Shown here: in pieces, positions 54,887 through 63,916 of the stretch | Position numbering within the stretch: the first letter of the stretch is position 1 | Layout of the letters: every line of letters starts with the position of its first letter | Assembly (NCBI GenBank): GCA_910586945.1 | Contig: CAJULO010000004.1 | Coordinates: 62,001-126,000 of the forward strand | Length of the DNA stretch: 64,000 nucleotides | DNA from: an uncultured Christensenellaceae bacterium | Lineage (GTDB): Bacteria > Bacillota > Clostridia > Christensenellales > Borkfalkiaceae | Direction of reading: 5' to 3' | Translations under genes and position numbers: made by a program | The notes under the pieces: model-generated | The model's database searches: none | The model's input: only the letters and a program-made list of their open reading frames with translations | Told to the model about the DNA's origin: nothing

Positions 54887-56983
54887 ACCGTTTAATAATA
54901 TTTTTCTTTCTTCCTCAGTAATACCATCAAGAACTAAATCAATGATATGTTTTTTAGAACCACGCATTACAGTTACTTGTATTTTTTTTGCTCTACTATT
55001 TAACCATTGTATAATATTCTCAATAAAAATATAGTCACCAACTTTTAAACTGCCTTTGCTATATGTAAATGGAATAATACCCCATTGTATTAAAGCTTGA
55101 CGATAATTTTGACTATAAGAATGTGCAATGTTAGCCAATCCTCCATTCGTGCGTTGTGTAAATGCAATTTCTTCTCGCATACTGTCATCACCGATAGAAT
55201 TTGCTACAATACATGTACCAAAAGATAACCCTTCTTTTAAAACTTCTAATGGAATACAATTTGTAATTTTTTTATTGATATTTAATTCTGTATTCCAAGC
55301 TTCCATTTCATGCAGACAATTTTGGCAATTTTGATAATACTCTTTATCTTTCCATTTCAAAAACTGTTTCGCTAAATAAGTTGGCTTAAAAATTGCCTTA
55401 TCTGCTAAATCTTTTGCAAGCATATCATTTGCAGAAATTTTGCCACTATGTTGTGTTGCAGCAACTTTTAAAAGCATATGTTTTTTTACAGGTAAAACAG
55501 CTGGCAAATCTTGAATATGTCTTGTTATTTTTGTAGTATATGTATGGTCTGCAACATTCTCATAATTTGATATTCTTGTATCCAATAATTTTGCAAAATA
55601 TTTATATTTCTTCAATTTTTTATTGTATAAATTACGCTTATCTGCTACAAGATGACCATTTGCTAGTAAACTTGCTGTTATTGTATAAGCATCTAAAATC
55701 ATTACATTATCTGCTTGAAAAAATTCTCCGCTACAAACTGTAAAAGTATATGGCGGTGCATAAATGGAAGTTGGTTTATCTACAACCTTTACATCAAATC
55801 CACTATCCATCATAGATATTATATAATTCGCTTCTAAGCCAGCTCTATAGATTGCTTGACTAGATAGATATATCGTAGCATTATTTTTATCAATCACTTT
55901 TCTATATGTAGCAGATGCAATATTCGCTAAAATTTCATAATTTGTATTGAGTAAATGTGCTTTCTTAAATTGTAAATTACCTTGTTTTAAACTAGCAACA
56001 AAAGTATTTAAATTCGGATTTTCTTCAGCTAACTTTTCAAATTTTTGTATAAGTTCAATGCTTGGTGAAATTATATCTTGCAATTTATAAATTTCTTCCA
56101 CAAAAGGAAGAGCTATCATTGGGACTACAGTATTTAAGTTGACATTTATTCCAAAATCATAGTAGACAACCTCATCCGGTTTTAGTTCTTTATAATCTGA
56201 TTCTCTACCATGTATTGATAAATATGCTTTCGTTTTTTCATCTGTCTGCCAAATCGTTGCAAAACATCCTGTTAAATGCATATAACTATCAATAGTATTT
56301 CTACATTCTTGACTTAAATGTTTTACTCCAGTACCAAAAATTTCTACAATCTTATTTTTTAAAAAGTTATTCTTTAATGTTACCTTTAAAATATCAAGAG
56401 CAATATCGGTACCACCAATTCCTTTACGCGCTTTACCACGCAAATAAATTGCCACTTTTTGTGGAACTTTATCAATATCTATAGTTTGGTTTTTTAGATG
56501 ATTTACAATGGTAAAATTATGTACATTTATGGACATACAACCAAGACTACCAAGTTGTCTGTTACTTGTTGATAATATTACATCAGCAGTTTTTGCCATA
56601 CTTTCTAACAAATATTGTCTTGTTGTTGCAAAAGACTGTGGCAAGCATATAGCTCCATATTTTTTTGCTACTGACTTAATATAATTTTGCACATCAAGAC
56701 ACGTGATATTCGCATTTGATAGAAGCACAGGCAAATTAAAATTATTTATAGCATTATTTTGTAAAAGTTGAAGCACTGCTGTTGCTTGGTCATTTTCAAT
56801 TACAATAGCATCTGCACGCAATTTTAAATTTTCACAACTGCTAGAATTATGCAACTTAAAAATTTGATAAGACATACTACCAGTTAAACTTTTTTCTTTC
56901 ATATCGCCCATAATAAAGGCACGATTTTTGCGAAGCAGTGCATTATTTTTATGGTAACAACCGCCAGTAATAATTTTAGCCAT
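54878..56983 (-). CDS. Aconitase-superfamily hydratase homologue with degraded active site
   Basis: 701 residues. From memory, it follows the clostridial AcnA-like 'hydratase' along its whole length: YQIFKLHNSSS (N-terminal helix region), KVAIYLRGKARKGIGGTDIA, IHGRESDYKELKP, and the C-terminal swivel TNGGLANIAHSYSQNYRQALIQ...GIIPF. The catalytic elements are altered: the DSHT site is TSNR (139-142), the SCTNS/CAGG-type first cluster Cys is lost, and the CGPC pair is CSGE (only C417 remains); the swivel SSRE is SMRE (601-604). It should therefore not bind a [4Fe-4S] cluster normally. It could be an RNA-binding or regulatory aconitase relic, or it could have another substrate. Consensus promoter; RBS AGGGG. 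Confidence 0.8.
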   Translation of the reverse strand: MAKIITGGCYHKNNALLRKNRAFIMGDMKEKSLTGSMSYQIFKLHNSSSCENLKLRADAIVIENDQATAVLQLLQNNAINNFNLPVLLSNANITCLDVQNYIKSVAKKYGAICLPQSFATTRQYLLESMAKTADVILSTSNRQLGSLGCMSINVHNFTIVNHLKNQTIDIDKVPQKVAIYLRGKARKGIGGTDIALDILKVTLKNNFLKNKIVEIFGTGVKHLSQECRNTIDSYMHLTGCFATIWQTDEKTKAYLSIHGRESDYKELKPDEVVYYDFGINVNLNTVVPMIALPFVEEIYKLQDIISPSIELIQKFEKLAEENPNLNTFVASLKQGNLQFKKAHLLNTNYEILANIASATYRKVIDKNNATIYLSSQAIYRAGLEANYIISMMDSGFDVKVVDKPTSIYAPPYTFTVCSGEFFQADNVMILDAYTITASLLANGHLVADKRNLYNKKLKKYKYFAKLLDTRISNYENVADHTYTTKITRHIQDLPAVLPVKKHMLLKVAATQHSGKISANDMLAKDLADKAIFKPTYLAKQFLKWKDKEYYQNCQNCLHEMEAWNTELNINKKITNCIPLEVLKEGLSFGTCIVANSIGDDSMREEIAFTQRTNGGLANIAHSYSQNYRQALIQWGIIPFTYSKGSLKVGDYIFIENIIQWLNSRAKKIQVTVMRGSKKHIIDLVLDGITEEERKILLNGKK

Positions 56984-57011
56984 CTAAATTCCCCTATCTT
57001 GTATTGATGTT

Positions 57012-57040
57012 ATTATAGTAAAAAATTTAAATTTTGTCAA
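57012..57040 (-). promoter_or_regulatory. Consensus promoter of the hydratase-like gene
   Basis: TTGACA (57035-57040), 17 nt, TATAAT (57012-57017): a perfect promoter. The leader is only about 22 nt, which suggests strong, unregulated expression. Confidence 0.9.
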
Positions 57041-57067
57041 CATGTTCATATGATATTTTAAATTAAA

Positions 57068-57091
57068 AAAAGGTAGCAAACGCCACCTTTT
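57068..57091 (-). terminator. ATP synthase operon terminator
   Basis: RNA stem AAAAGGUGGC / GCUACCUUUU (one G-U pair) with loop GUUU and a U-run, 5 nt past the atpC stop codon. Confidence 0.82.
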
Positions 57092-57096
57092 GTCTA

Positions 57097-57513
57097 TTAT
57101 TGACGAAAAAAATGTCCGCCTTTTTTTAATTTAAGACGAGCAAAAGCTCTTTGCATTGCTCTCTTGTTGAGTTGAAATTCAGCCTCGCTCTTTAATAAAC
57201 GAAGTTGCTCTTGTGCTCTCTCTTGCGCCTCTCTCGCACGATGTTCATCAATATCTTCTGGCCATTCAACAGCTTGCGAAAAGACTACCACTGCATCAGG
57301 ACGAATTTCAACGAATCCTTCACTTGTAAACGCTTCTTTTGCCTCCCCTGATTGAGTAAGTACTAAAGTCCCTGGTTCTAAAGCAAATACCATAGGTTGA
57401 TGATTCGCTAAAATAAGGCACTCTCCAGCACTCGTTGGCAGCTTTAACTTTTCAACTTCATCGGCATAAAATTTTTTTTCCGGAGTAATAATTTCCAAAT
57501 AAAATTTATTCAT
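57097..57513 (-). CDS. atpC: ATP synthase epsilon subunit
   Basis: 138-residue epsilon: N-terminal beta-sandwich (LEIITPEKKFYADEV, FVEIRPDAVVVFS) and a C-terminal helical hairpin rich in Ala, Arg and Glu. It links gamma to the c-ring and inhibits the enzyme by its C-terminal helices. Start at the ATG at 57513; the open frame extends to a TTG at 57525, but this has no better site. Last gene of the operon. Confidence 0.95.
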   Translation of the reverse strand: MNKFYLEIITPEKKFYADEVEKLKLPTSAGECLILANHQPMVFALEPGTLVLTQSGEAKEAFTSEGFVEIRPDAVVVFSQAVEWPEDIDEHRAREAQERAQEQLRLLKSEAEFQLNKRAMQRAFARLKLKKGGHFFRQ

Positions 57514-57531
57514 AATTGCATCCAAAATATT

Positions 57532-58926
57532 TTATTCAATATCTGCTTTCATTTTTTTTGCATTTTTTCTTACATCATCAATATCCCCTACATTGAAAAA
57601 GGCATTTTCAGGGAGATGGTCAACATCGCCAGACAAAATACTTTTAAAACTTGCTATTGTTGCAGAAAGTGGTACATAACGCCCTTCAATACCAGTAAAG
57701 ATTTTTGATACTGTAAATGGTTGAGATAAAAATTTTTGTATCTTTCTTGCTCTAAATACCACATTTTTATCTTCTTCAGAAAGTTCGTCCATACCTAAAA
57801 TAGCAATAATATCTTGCAACTCTTTGTATCTCTGTAAAATTGCAGTCACTTTATTCGCTGTATCATAATGTTCATGTCCTACAATTTGTGGGTCTAGAAT
57901 TCTTGAAGAAGATTCTAGCGGGTCAATTGCAGGATATATACCCATTTCTACTACCTTTCTAGAAAGTACTGTTGTAGCATCTAGATGCGAAAAAATTGCA
58001 GAAGGTGCAGGGTCTGTAATATCATCCGCTGGCACATATACCGCTTGTATAGATGTAATAGAACCTTTTTTAGTACTTGCAATTCTTTCTTGCAATTCAC
58101 CCATTTCCGTTGCAAGTGTAGGTTGATAACCTACTGCAGATGGCATTCTACCAAGCAAAGCTGAAATTTCGCTACCTGCTTGTATATACCGATAAATATT
58201 ATCGATAAATAACAATACATCTTGTCTATTGACATCTCTAAAATATTCTGCAAGAGTAAGTCCAGTGAAAGCTGTACGCATTCTACTTCCGGGTGGTTCA
58301 TTCATTTGACCAAAAACTAAGGCAGTATTCTTTAATACTCCTGAGCTTTGCATATCTTCAACCATGTCAAACCCTTCTCTACTGCGTTCACCAACCCCTG
58401 TAAAGATACTATATCCCCCATGTTCATTCGCAATATTATGCATAAGCTCCATAATAAGCACTGTTTTACCAACACCAGCACCACCAAACAAACCAATTTT
58501 ACCACCTTTACTATATGGTGCAATTAAGTCAATTACTTTTATACCTGTTTCAAATACCTCAGTCATAGCACTTTGTTCAAAAAAGGTAGGCGCTTTTCTA
58601 TGAATATTCCATTCATGTTCTGCGTCAATTTTTTCCTTTTTATCTAGTGGTTCACCAAGTACATTTAGAACTCTACCAAGCACTTTTTCACCAACAGGAA
58701 CGCTAATTTGCGCACCTGTATCAAAGATATCCATACCTCTTGCAAGCCCTTCAGTTGCTGTGATTGCCATACAACGCGCAATCCCTTTTTCAAGATGGGC
58801 AAGCACTTCAAACACGGCATATGGTTCTGTACTAACCAATTTTTGATAGATTGGTGGCATATGGTCGGTAAATTTAACATCTACCACTGCCCCCATAATT
58901 TGATAAATTTTTCCTTTATTTTGCAT
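57532..58926 (-). CDS. atpD: ATP synthase beta subunit
   Basis: 464-residue catalytic subunit: GGAGVGKTVLIMELMHN (P-loop), GVGERSREG with catalytic Glu, NEPPGSRMRTAF, and IDNIYRYIQAGSEISALLGRMPSAVGYQPTL split across motifs. Length and motif order are normal. It is between atpG (12 nt) and atpC. Confidence 0.98.
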   Translation of the reverse strand: MQNKGKIYQIMGAVVDVKFTDHMPPIYQKLVSTEPYAVFEVLAHLEKGIARCMAITATEGLARGMDIFDTGAQISVPVGEKVLGRVLNVLGEPLDKKEKIDAEHEWNIHRKAPTFFEQSAMTEVFETGIKVIDLIAPYSKGGKIGLFGGAGVGKTVLIMELMHNIANEHGGYSIFTGVGERSREGFDMVEDMQSSGVLKNTALVFGQMNEPPGSRMRTAFTGLTLAEYFRDVNRQDVLLFIDNIYRYIQAGSEISALLGRMPSAVGYQPTLATEMGELQERIASTKKGSITSIQAVYVPADDITDPAPSAIFSHLDATTVLSRKVVEMGIYPAIDPLESSSRILDPQIVGHEHYDTANKVTAILQRYKELQDIIAILGMDELSEEDKNVVFRARKIQKFLSQPFTVSKIFTGIEGRYVPLSATIASFKSILSGDVDHLPENAFFNVGDIDDVRKNAKKMKADIE

Positions 58927-58938
58927 AATTTATACCCC

Positions 58939-59790
58939 TCAAATTCTTCCTGCGGAAAGGTCTGCAAGTTCTGTGGTAATTTTATCCTGCCTCAACTTAT
59001 TGTATTGTAAATTTAATTCATCCAATATCTTATCTGCATTCTGATTTGCATTTGACATTGCTGTTCTGCGTGCCGTATGTTCACTTGCAGATGCATGTAT
59101 TAAAGCAGAATAAATAAGTCCAATTAAATATTGTGGTACAATAATCTTTAATATTTCATTGGGTGCTTGGTCATATAAAATATCACCAGAAAAAGTTGGT
59201 TTTACATCCATTTGTATATCTTCTGGTAATACCGGTAATAGACGAATTATTTCTGGTTTTCTAAAACTTGCAGAGTACATATGCGTAAATACCAAAAAAA
59301 CTTCATCCATTAAGTTTCTATTATATAAATTTAAAATATCACGAGTAATTCCTCTTGCATCGTGCAATGTTGGATTTGTAACAGCATGTGTAAACGCAAG
59401 GTCAATTGAACGTTCTTTGCTTTCAAAAAAAGAACGCGCCATTTGTCCAACAGTGATTACATAATGTTCAGGTTTTGTCTGTATATCTTGCCACGCAAGT
59501 TTTAATACATCACTGTTGTAACTACCACATAAACCTTTATCTCCAGCAATTACTATATATGCTGTTCTATTCCCCATGCGTTTTTGTGTATATGGATTGA
59601 TAACATCAGAACTATGTAAAAGAATATCTTTTACAGTATAACGCACATTATCAAAATAAATAGAACTAAAACTTTGTTTTTGTATTACCTTCCTCAATTT
59701 TGAGATGGATATTAGTTCCATTGCCTTTGTAATTTGATGCGTATCTTTAATACTACGAATTCTATGCTTTAACTCTGTACTATCGGCCAT
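58939..59790 (-). CDS. atpG: ATP synthase gamma subunit
   Basis: 283-residue gamma, the central rotor shaft: N-terminal helix IRSIKDTHQITKAMELISISKLRK and C-terminal helix with ASEHTARRTAMSNANQNADKILDELNL-type sequence, both diagnostic. RBS GGAG precedes the ATG. It lies 26 nt after atpA. Confidence 0.97.
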   Translation of the reverse strand: MADSTELKHRIRSIKDTHQITKAMELISISKLRKVIQKQSFSSIYFDNVRYTVKDILLHSSDVINPYTQKRMGNRTAYIVIAGDKGLCGSYNSDVLKLAWQDIQTKPEHYVITVGQMARSFFESKERSIDLAFTHAVTNPTLHDARGITRDILNLYNRNLMDEVFLVFTHMYSASFRKPEIIRLLPVLPEDIQMDVKPTFSGDILYDQAPNEILKIIVPQYLIGLIYSALIHASASEHTARRTAMSNANQNADKILDELNLQYNKLRQDKITTELADLSAGRI

Positions 59791-59816
59791 ATTACTCTCT
59801 CCTTATGTTGCATACT

Positions 59817-61337
59817 TTAGATATTATCAGGATGAGTAACTGCTATTTTACAGTATCCATTTGCAATATCTTTTATTTTTTGCATAAGTTCAGGACAAAT
59901 TGTTTCATCTGGGTCAATTTCATCCATCAAACTTGTATGATTTGCATGAATAAATTCCAATATACCCTCATTAAACTTTGTCATTTCCTTAATTGGTATT
60001 TGATTGATAACTTCACTTTGTATTATAACAAGCAAAATTATCATATCTTTTACAGAATAATTGGTATATTGTTTTTGTTTTAAAGTTTCCGTCATTTTAG
60101 CACCTTGACTCAATGTGCGTTTTGTTTCAGCATCTAAATCAGAACCAAACTGCATAAAGATTGCAAGTTCTCTATACTGTGCTAAATTTACACGCAACTG
60201 TCCAGAAACTTGACGGATTGCCTTTCTCTGTGCTGAACCCCCTACACGAGATACAGATAGACCAACATTAACTGCTGGACGCATACCACTATTAAATAGT
60301 TCGCTCTCTAAATAAATTTGCCCATCTGTAATGGAAATAACATTTGTCGGAATATACGCTGCTATATCTCCAGCCAATGTTTCAACAATAGGCAATGCTG
60401 TAATAGAACCACCACCTAATTCTTTTGAAAGTTTAGCAGCTCTCTCTAAAAGTCTTGCATGCAAATAAAATACATCCCCAGGATATGCCTCTCTACCAGA
60501 TGGTCTTTTTAAGAGCAAACTCATTGTTCTATAGGCAACAGCATGTTTAGACAAATCATCATAAATGATTAAAACATCTTTCCCTGCATACATAAAATAT
60601 TCAGCAAGAGCACACGCACTATATGGTGTCATATATTGCATAGTGGCACTTTCATCGGCACAAGATGCAACTATACATGTATATTCCATAGCCCCATTAT
60701 TTTGTAGCGTTGTTATTACTTTTGCAAGTGTTGATGCTTTTTGTCCAATAGATGCATAGATACAAATCATATTTTTACCTTTTTGATTTAAAATTGTATC
60801 TATAGCAATTGCTGTTTTACCAGTTTGTCTATCCCCAATTATCAATTCCCGCTGTCCTTTCCCAATTGGAATCATACTATCAATTGCCAATATACCAGTC
60901 TGTAATGGTTCATTGACTTTATCTCTATCCATAATAGATGGTGCAGGATATTCTATATTACGATAGGCTTTTGGTTGAATAGGTGCCAACCCGTCAATAG
61001 GATTTCCCAAGGCATCAACAACACGACCAAGCATAGCTTCAGTAACTGGCATAGTAGCAATAGTACCACTACTATATACATGGTCACCAACTTTTATTGC
61101 ACTTGCCCCTGAAAAAAGTACAGCACCAATACCATCTGCCATTAAATTCAAGGCAAGCGCTTTATATCCGCCTTGTACCTCTAATATTTCATTATTTTTT
61201 ACTTCTTCAAGTCCTTCAATATGTATGACGCCATCACCAACAGAGATAACTTTTCCAGTCATTTTCTTTTCTGTATCTGTTGAAGCATTTGTTATTTTTT
61301 CTTTTAAACTTTCCCCTATTTTGTGGACACTAATCAT
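59817..61337 (-). CDS. atpA: ATP synthase alpha subunit
   Basis: 506-residue regulatory/catalytic-interface subunit: IGDRQTGKTAIAIDT (P-loop), IYDDLSKHAVAYR, RPSGREAYPGDVFYLH, and GMRPAVNVGLSVSRVGGSAQ. The N-terminal helix (HKIGESLKEKI) that normally docks on the delta N-domain is still present although delta is truncated. RBS GGGGAG is 9 nt upstream. Confidence 0.98.
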   Translation of the reverse strand: MISVHKIGESLKEKITNASTDTEKKMTGKVISVGDGVIHIEGLEEVKNNEILEVQGGYKALALNLMADGIGAVLFSGASAIKVGDHVYSSGTIATMPVTEAMLGRVVDALGNPIDGLAPIQPKAYRNIEYPAPSIMDRDKVNEPLQTGILAIDSMIPIGKGQRELIIGDRQTGKTAIAIDTILNQKGKNMICIYASIGQKASTLAKVITTLQNNGAMEYTCIVASCADESATMQYMTPYSACALAEYFMYAGKDVLIIYDDLSKHAVAYRTMSLLLKRPSGREAYPGDVFYLHARLLERAAKLSKELGGGSITALPIVETLAGDIAAYIPTNVISITDGQIYLESELFNSGMRPAVNVGLSVSRVGGSAQRKAIRQVSGQLRVNLAQYRELAIFMQFGSDLDAETKRTLSQGAKMTETLKQKQYTNYSVKDMIILLVIIQSEVINQIPIKEMTKFNEGILEFIHANHTSLMDEIDPDETICPELMQKIKDIANGYCKIAVTHPDNI

Positions 61338-61379
61338 GGATATTATCTCCCCTGCTCTATTTAAAATTATACAGGTAAA

Positions 61380-61598
61380 TTAAATCGATTGTTTTAAGGC
61401 AATTAGCTTTGTCTTAACAGAACCGTCATATACCTCATCTCCAAGGCGGATGATAATACCGCCCATTATTTCGCTATCTATACAATATTGCACTTCATCG
61501 TAACCATGTGCTTGCACAAATTTTAAAATTTCTGCCTTCAAGGCATCACTAATGTCCATAGCAATGGTTACATTTGAGATTTTTTTTTCTCTTTCCAT
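61380..61598 (-). CDS. atpH: ATP synthase delta subunit, very short form
   Basis: 72 residues, against about 180 in normal delta. Only the C-terminal half is present, with EIMGGIIIRLGDEVYDGSVKTKL, the family's signature beta-turn and basic tail. The N-terminal six-helix domain that grips alpha is missing, and the reading frame upstream lies inside atpF, so it cannot simply have been missed. The start is the ATG at 61598 (GAGG 11 nt upstream), 2 nt after the atpF stop; a TTG at 61622 would add eight residues. The order b-delta-alpha is the expected one. Function as a peripheral stalk link may be reduced or taken by b. Confidence 0.85.
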   Translation of the reverse strand: MEREKKISNVTIAMDISDALKAEILKFVQAHGYDEVQYCIDSEIMGGIIIRLGDEVYDGSVKTKLIALKQSI

Positions 61599-61600
61599 CT

Positions 61601-62134
61601 CTAATTTTTCCTCTTTTCCCAACTTGCTAGACTTTCACGAATCAATTGTTCATTGTCACTTGGAGTAACATCTCTCTCCAAAATTTTTTCTGCAACAGCA
61701 ATAGACACATCACGGATTTCTTTCTGTATATCTGTTGAAAGTTTAAGTCGTTCTTCAGCAATTTCTTGTTCAGTCTTAGACATGATATTTTTTACTTGAT
61801 TTTTTGCATCTTGAATCAACTTATCCGCTTTAGAGTGTGCAACAGCTAGAGCAGTTTCTTGGATGGCAGTTGCTTCCTTCTTTGCCTCATCTAAAGCTTG
61901 CTCTGCTTGTTTTTGAATGATTTGCATATTTGCTGTCATTTTTTTATTTTTTTCTACTATGGAATTGACTTCCTCTTGACGCTCTTTAATTTTTTTGCGT
62001 ACCGGTTTATAAATTAGAAAATAAAGAGCAGTTATCAAAATTGCAAGTGCAATTAAGTGGTAGACAATTGCCATAGGTTGTATTCCCAGCTTATTTAATA
62101 AGTCTGAAAATGCTGAAAGTAATGCATTTTGCAT
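61601..62134 (-). CDS. atpF: ATP synthase b subunit
   Basis: 177-residue peripheral-stalk subunit: one N-terminal transmembrane helix (about 22-42), the conserved FLIYKPVRKKIKER at the membrane edge, and a long charged coiled coil ending ISVAVAEKILERD-like with IAVAEKILERDV. Start at 62134, 8 nt after AAGGA. The C-terminal end is normal, so b has not absorbed the missing delta N-domain. Confidence 0.95.
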   Translation of the reverse strand: MQNALLSAFSDLLNKLGIQPMAIVYHLIALAILITALYFLIYKPVRKKIKERQEEVNSIVEKNKKMTANMQIIQKQAEQALDEAKKEATAIQETALAVAHSKADKLIQDAKNQVKNIMSKTEQEIAEERLKLSTDIQKEIRDVSIAVAEKILERDVTPSDNEQLIRESLASWEKRKN

Positions 62135-62154
62135 AATCATAATCCTTATAATTT

Positions 62155-62430
62155 CTATACGAATAAAATTAAAATTGCTACAAGTACACCATAAATTGCT
62201 GTAGTTTCAGCAAATGCCAAACCGAGAAGCAACATTGTTCTAATTTTACCAACAGCTTCTGGTTGACGCGCAGTTGCTTCTACTGCTTTCCCTGTTGCAA
62301 TACCCATACCAATACCAGCACCTAGACCTGCTAATGCAGCGATACCTGCTCCAATCAATGCAATATTTCCACCGATTCCTTGTGTTGCCCCTGCTAAAAA
62401 ACTAACAATAGTTGCTAAAAGTTCTGTCAT
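62155..62430 (-). CDS. atpE: ATP synthase c subunit
   Basis: 91-residue two-helix c-ring protein with the polar loop ATARQPEAVGKI. The ion-binding carboxylate Glu is in LAFAETTAIYG. The first-helix Gln that is typical of sodium-type c subunits (GxGVGQG) is Met here (GAGIGMG), and Ser after the Glu is Thr, so proton use is more likely than sodium use, by inference. Confidence 0.96.
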   Translation of the reverse strand: MTELLATIVSFLAGATQGIGGNIALIGAGIAALAGLGAGIGMGIATGKAVEATARQPEAVGKIRTMLLLGLAFAETTAIYGVLVAILILFV

Positions 62431-62432
62431 GA

Positions 62433-63206
62433 TTAAATTCTCCTTTTAATTTCTTTCTTCTTTACCCTTTTGGGAGAGCTAGCTACATGTTCAATCGCCT
62501 CTTGTACAAATATATTTGATAATACTGCAAATATATAAGCTTGTATAAAGGCATGAAATAGTGTAAATAGAGGCGATAATGCTGCCGGTAATCCCAATGG
62601 TAAAATCCATAATGCTAATGGTGTTATAACAATATATATCAGCTCCATAATTACCAGTCCACTCAATACACTTCCAAACAATCGAAAGGTCAATGATACT
62701 GGTACCGCTATATCCGTTACTACATTGATTGGATTTACATAATGAATCATACGCTTATGCTTATTACGTGCAAATCCAAAACTATGTATACAGACAAATG
62801 TAGATAACGCAAGTGCCAAGCAAGCTGATATATCCGCCACTGCTGGGCGCAGTCCGACAAGTTCAATCAACACGCCGAAACAGATATAACATGCTGCTCC
62901 CATAGTATATGGGCCCATAAAAATAGAAAATTCTTCAGTATTATCTTCTGCACTTTTATCAAAAAAAGTAACGATATACTCTAGAAACATCTGTCCTGCA
63001 GTTGGTACAACCTTCCACTTTCTGATAACTGTCAACCGTAAAATTACAGCTACAATTACAATCGCAAATACTACTATAAACCCCGAAACTACACTGGCAT
63101 TGATTGCCCACCAACCATTACCAATTGTTGCTGTTGGAAAAATAGCATCTTTAATATGTGAAAAGTCCGGACCAGATGCTCTCGCTGATAGAAAAAATTC
63201 TGTCAT
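62433..63206 (-). CDS. atpB: ATP synthase a subunit
   Basis: 257-residue a subunit with five or six membrane helices. The essential Arg is in VSLTFRLFGSVLSG, and the helix with Gln in HAFIQAYIFAVLS follows. First gene of the operon, 2 nt before atpE. The start is ATG at 63206 or GTG at 63209; GAGG precedes both. No atpI gene is seen upstream. Confidence 0.95.
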   Translation of the reverse strand: MTEFFLSARASGPDFSHIKDAIFPTATIGNGWWAINASVVSGFIVVFAIVIVAVILRLTVIRKWKVVPTAGQMFLEYIVTFFDKSAEDNTEEFSIFMGPYTMGAACYICFGVLIELVGLRPAVADISACLALALSTFVCIHSFGFARNKHKRMIHYVNPINVVTDIAVPVSLTFRLFGSVLSGLVIMELIYIVITPLALWILPLGLPAALSPLFTLFHAFIQAYIFAVLSNIFVQEAIEHVASSPKRVKKKEIKRRI

Positions 63207-63240
63207 CACATTTCATCCTCATTTACATACTCTAAATAGT

Positions 63241-63269
63241 ATTATATTACTTTTTTTTTTAATAGTCAA
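63241..63269 (-). promoter_or_regulatory. ATP synthase operon promoter
   Basis: TTGACT (63264-63269), 17 nt, perfect TATAAT (63241-63246) on the minus strand, with about 30 nt of leader. Confidence 0.85.
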
Positions 63270-63367
63270 AATATTTTATATACTTATCTATTAAAAATTT
63301 AAATTGCAAAAGCTTTATTTATAATTTATATTTATATTTTGTAGATTTGTTATATTTCTATTTTTAA

Positions 63368-63396
63368 TTGCCAAAACTCTAAATATATGCTATAAT
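63368..63396 (+). promoter_or_regulatory. Promoter of the small membrane protein at 63423
   Basis: TTGCCA, 17 nt, TATAAT with TGC before it, on the plus strand. Confidence 0.82.
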
Positions 63397-63422
63397 ATGG
63401 ATTATAATGTGGAGGCTTAGTT

Positions 63423-63902
63423 ATGACAATAAAGACAACAAAATATAAATATCAACTTAATTTAGCTCTAGTTATAATGACAATTTTAATGTTTGCCATA
63501 GGTTTATCAGCTATTTTATGGACTATTTACCAAATATTCATACATAGCTTTAGTGGATTACTCATCTTACAATATAGTATTGTATTTATTTTTGCCATAC
63601 TTACTATCGTGGTTGCATCCCTTATTTTATTTTTCTCACATTATAAAATAACAGATACCGCTATTATATTATTTTTTGGTTTTATTCAAAAAAAATATCC
63701 ATTACAAAAGATAGTAGCAATAAAATTATTAAAATATACTAAGCAACTTGTTATTTATCATACACTCAATGAAAATAAATTTACTATAATTTCTATTGCT
63801 AGCAAACAATATACAGAGTTTATACAAAACCTATTAAAACAAAATAAAAATATTATCTACGAAGAAATTAGTCATATTTATGATGAATTAAATAAACAAT
63901 AA
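63423..63902 (+). CDS. Small two-helix membrane protein, bacterial PH-like
   Basis: 159 residues: two hydrophobic helices (about 13-35 and 43-70), then a beta-rich domain with HYKITDTAIILFFGFIQKKYPLQKIVAIK split over repeats, and a helix at the C-terminus. This order recalls bacterial PH-domain membrane proteins (bPH, YdbT-like), but no hallmark motif is decisive. RBS GGAGG is 8 nt upstream. Monocistronic, with its own promoter and terminator. Function unknown. Confidence 0.6.
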   Translation: MTIKTTKYKYQLNLALVIMTILMFAIGLSAILWTIYQIFIHSFSGLLILQYSIVFIFAILTIVVASLILFFSHYKITDTAIILFFGFIQKKYPLQKIVAIKLLKYTKQLVIYHTLNENKFTIISIASKQYTEFIQNLLKQNKNIIYEEISHIYDELNKQ

Positions 63903-63916
63903 AATTTATTTATGTT

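Noticed and set aside
54878..56983. Functional aconitate hydratase
   Set aside because: Key cluster cysteines and the DSHT-type active-site motif are missing, so catalysis is not claimed.
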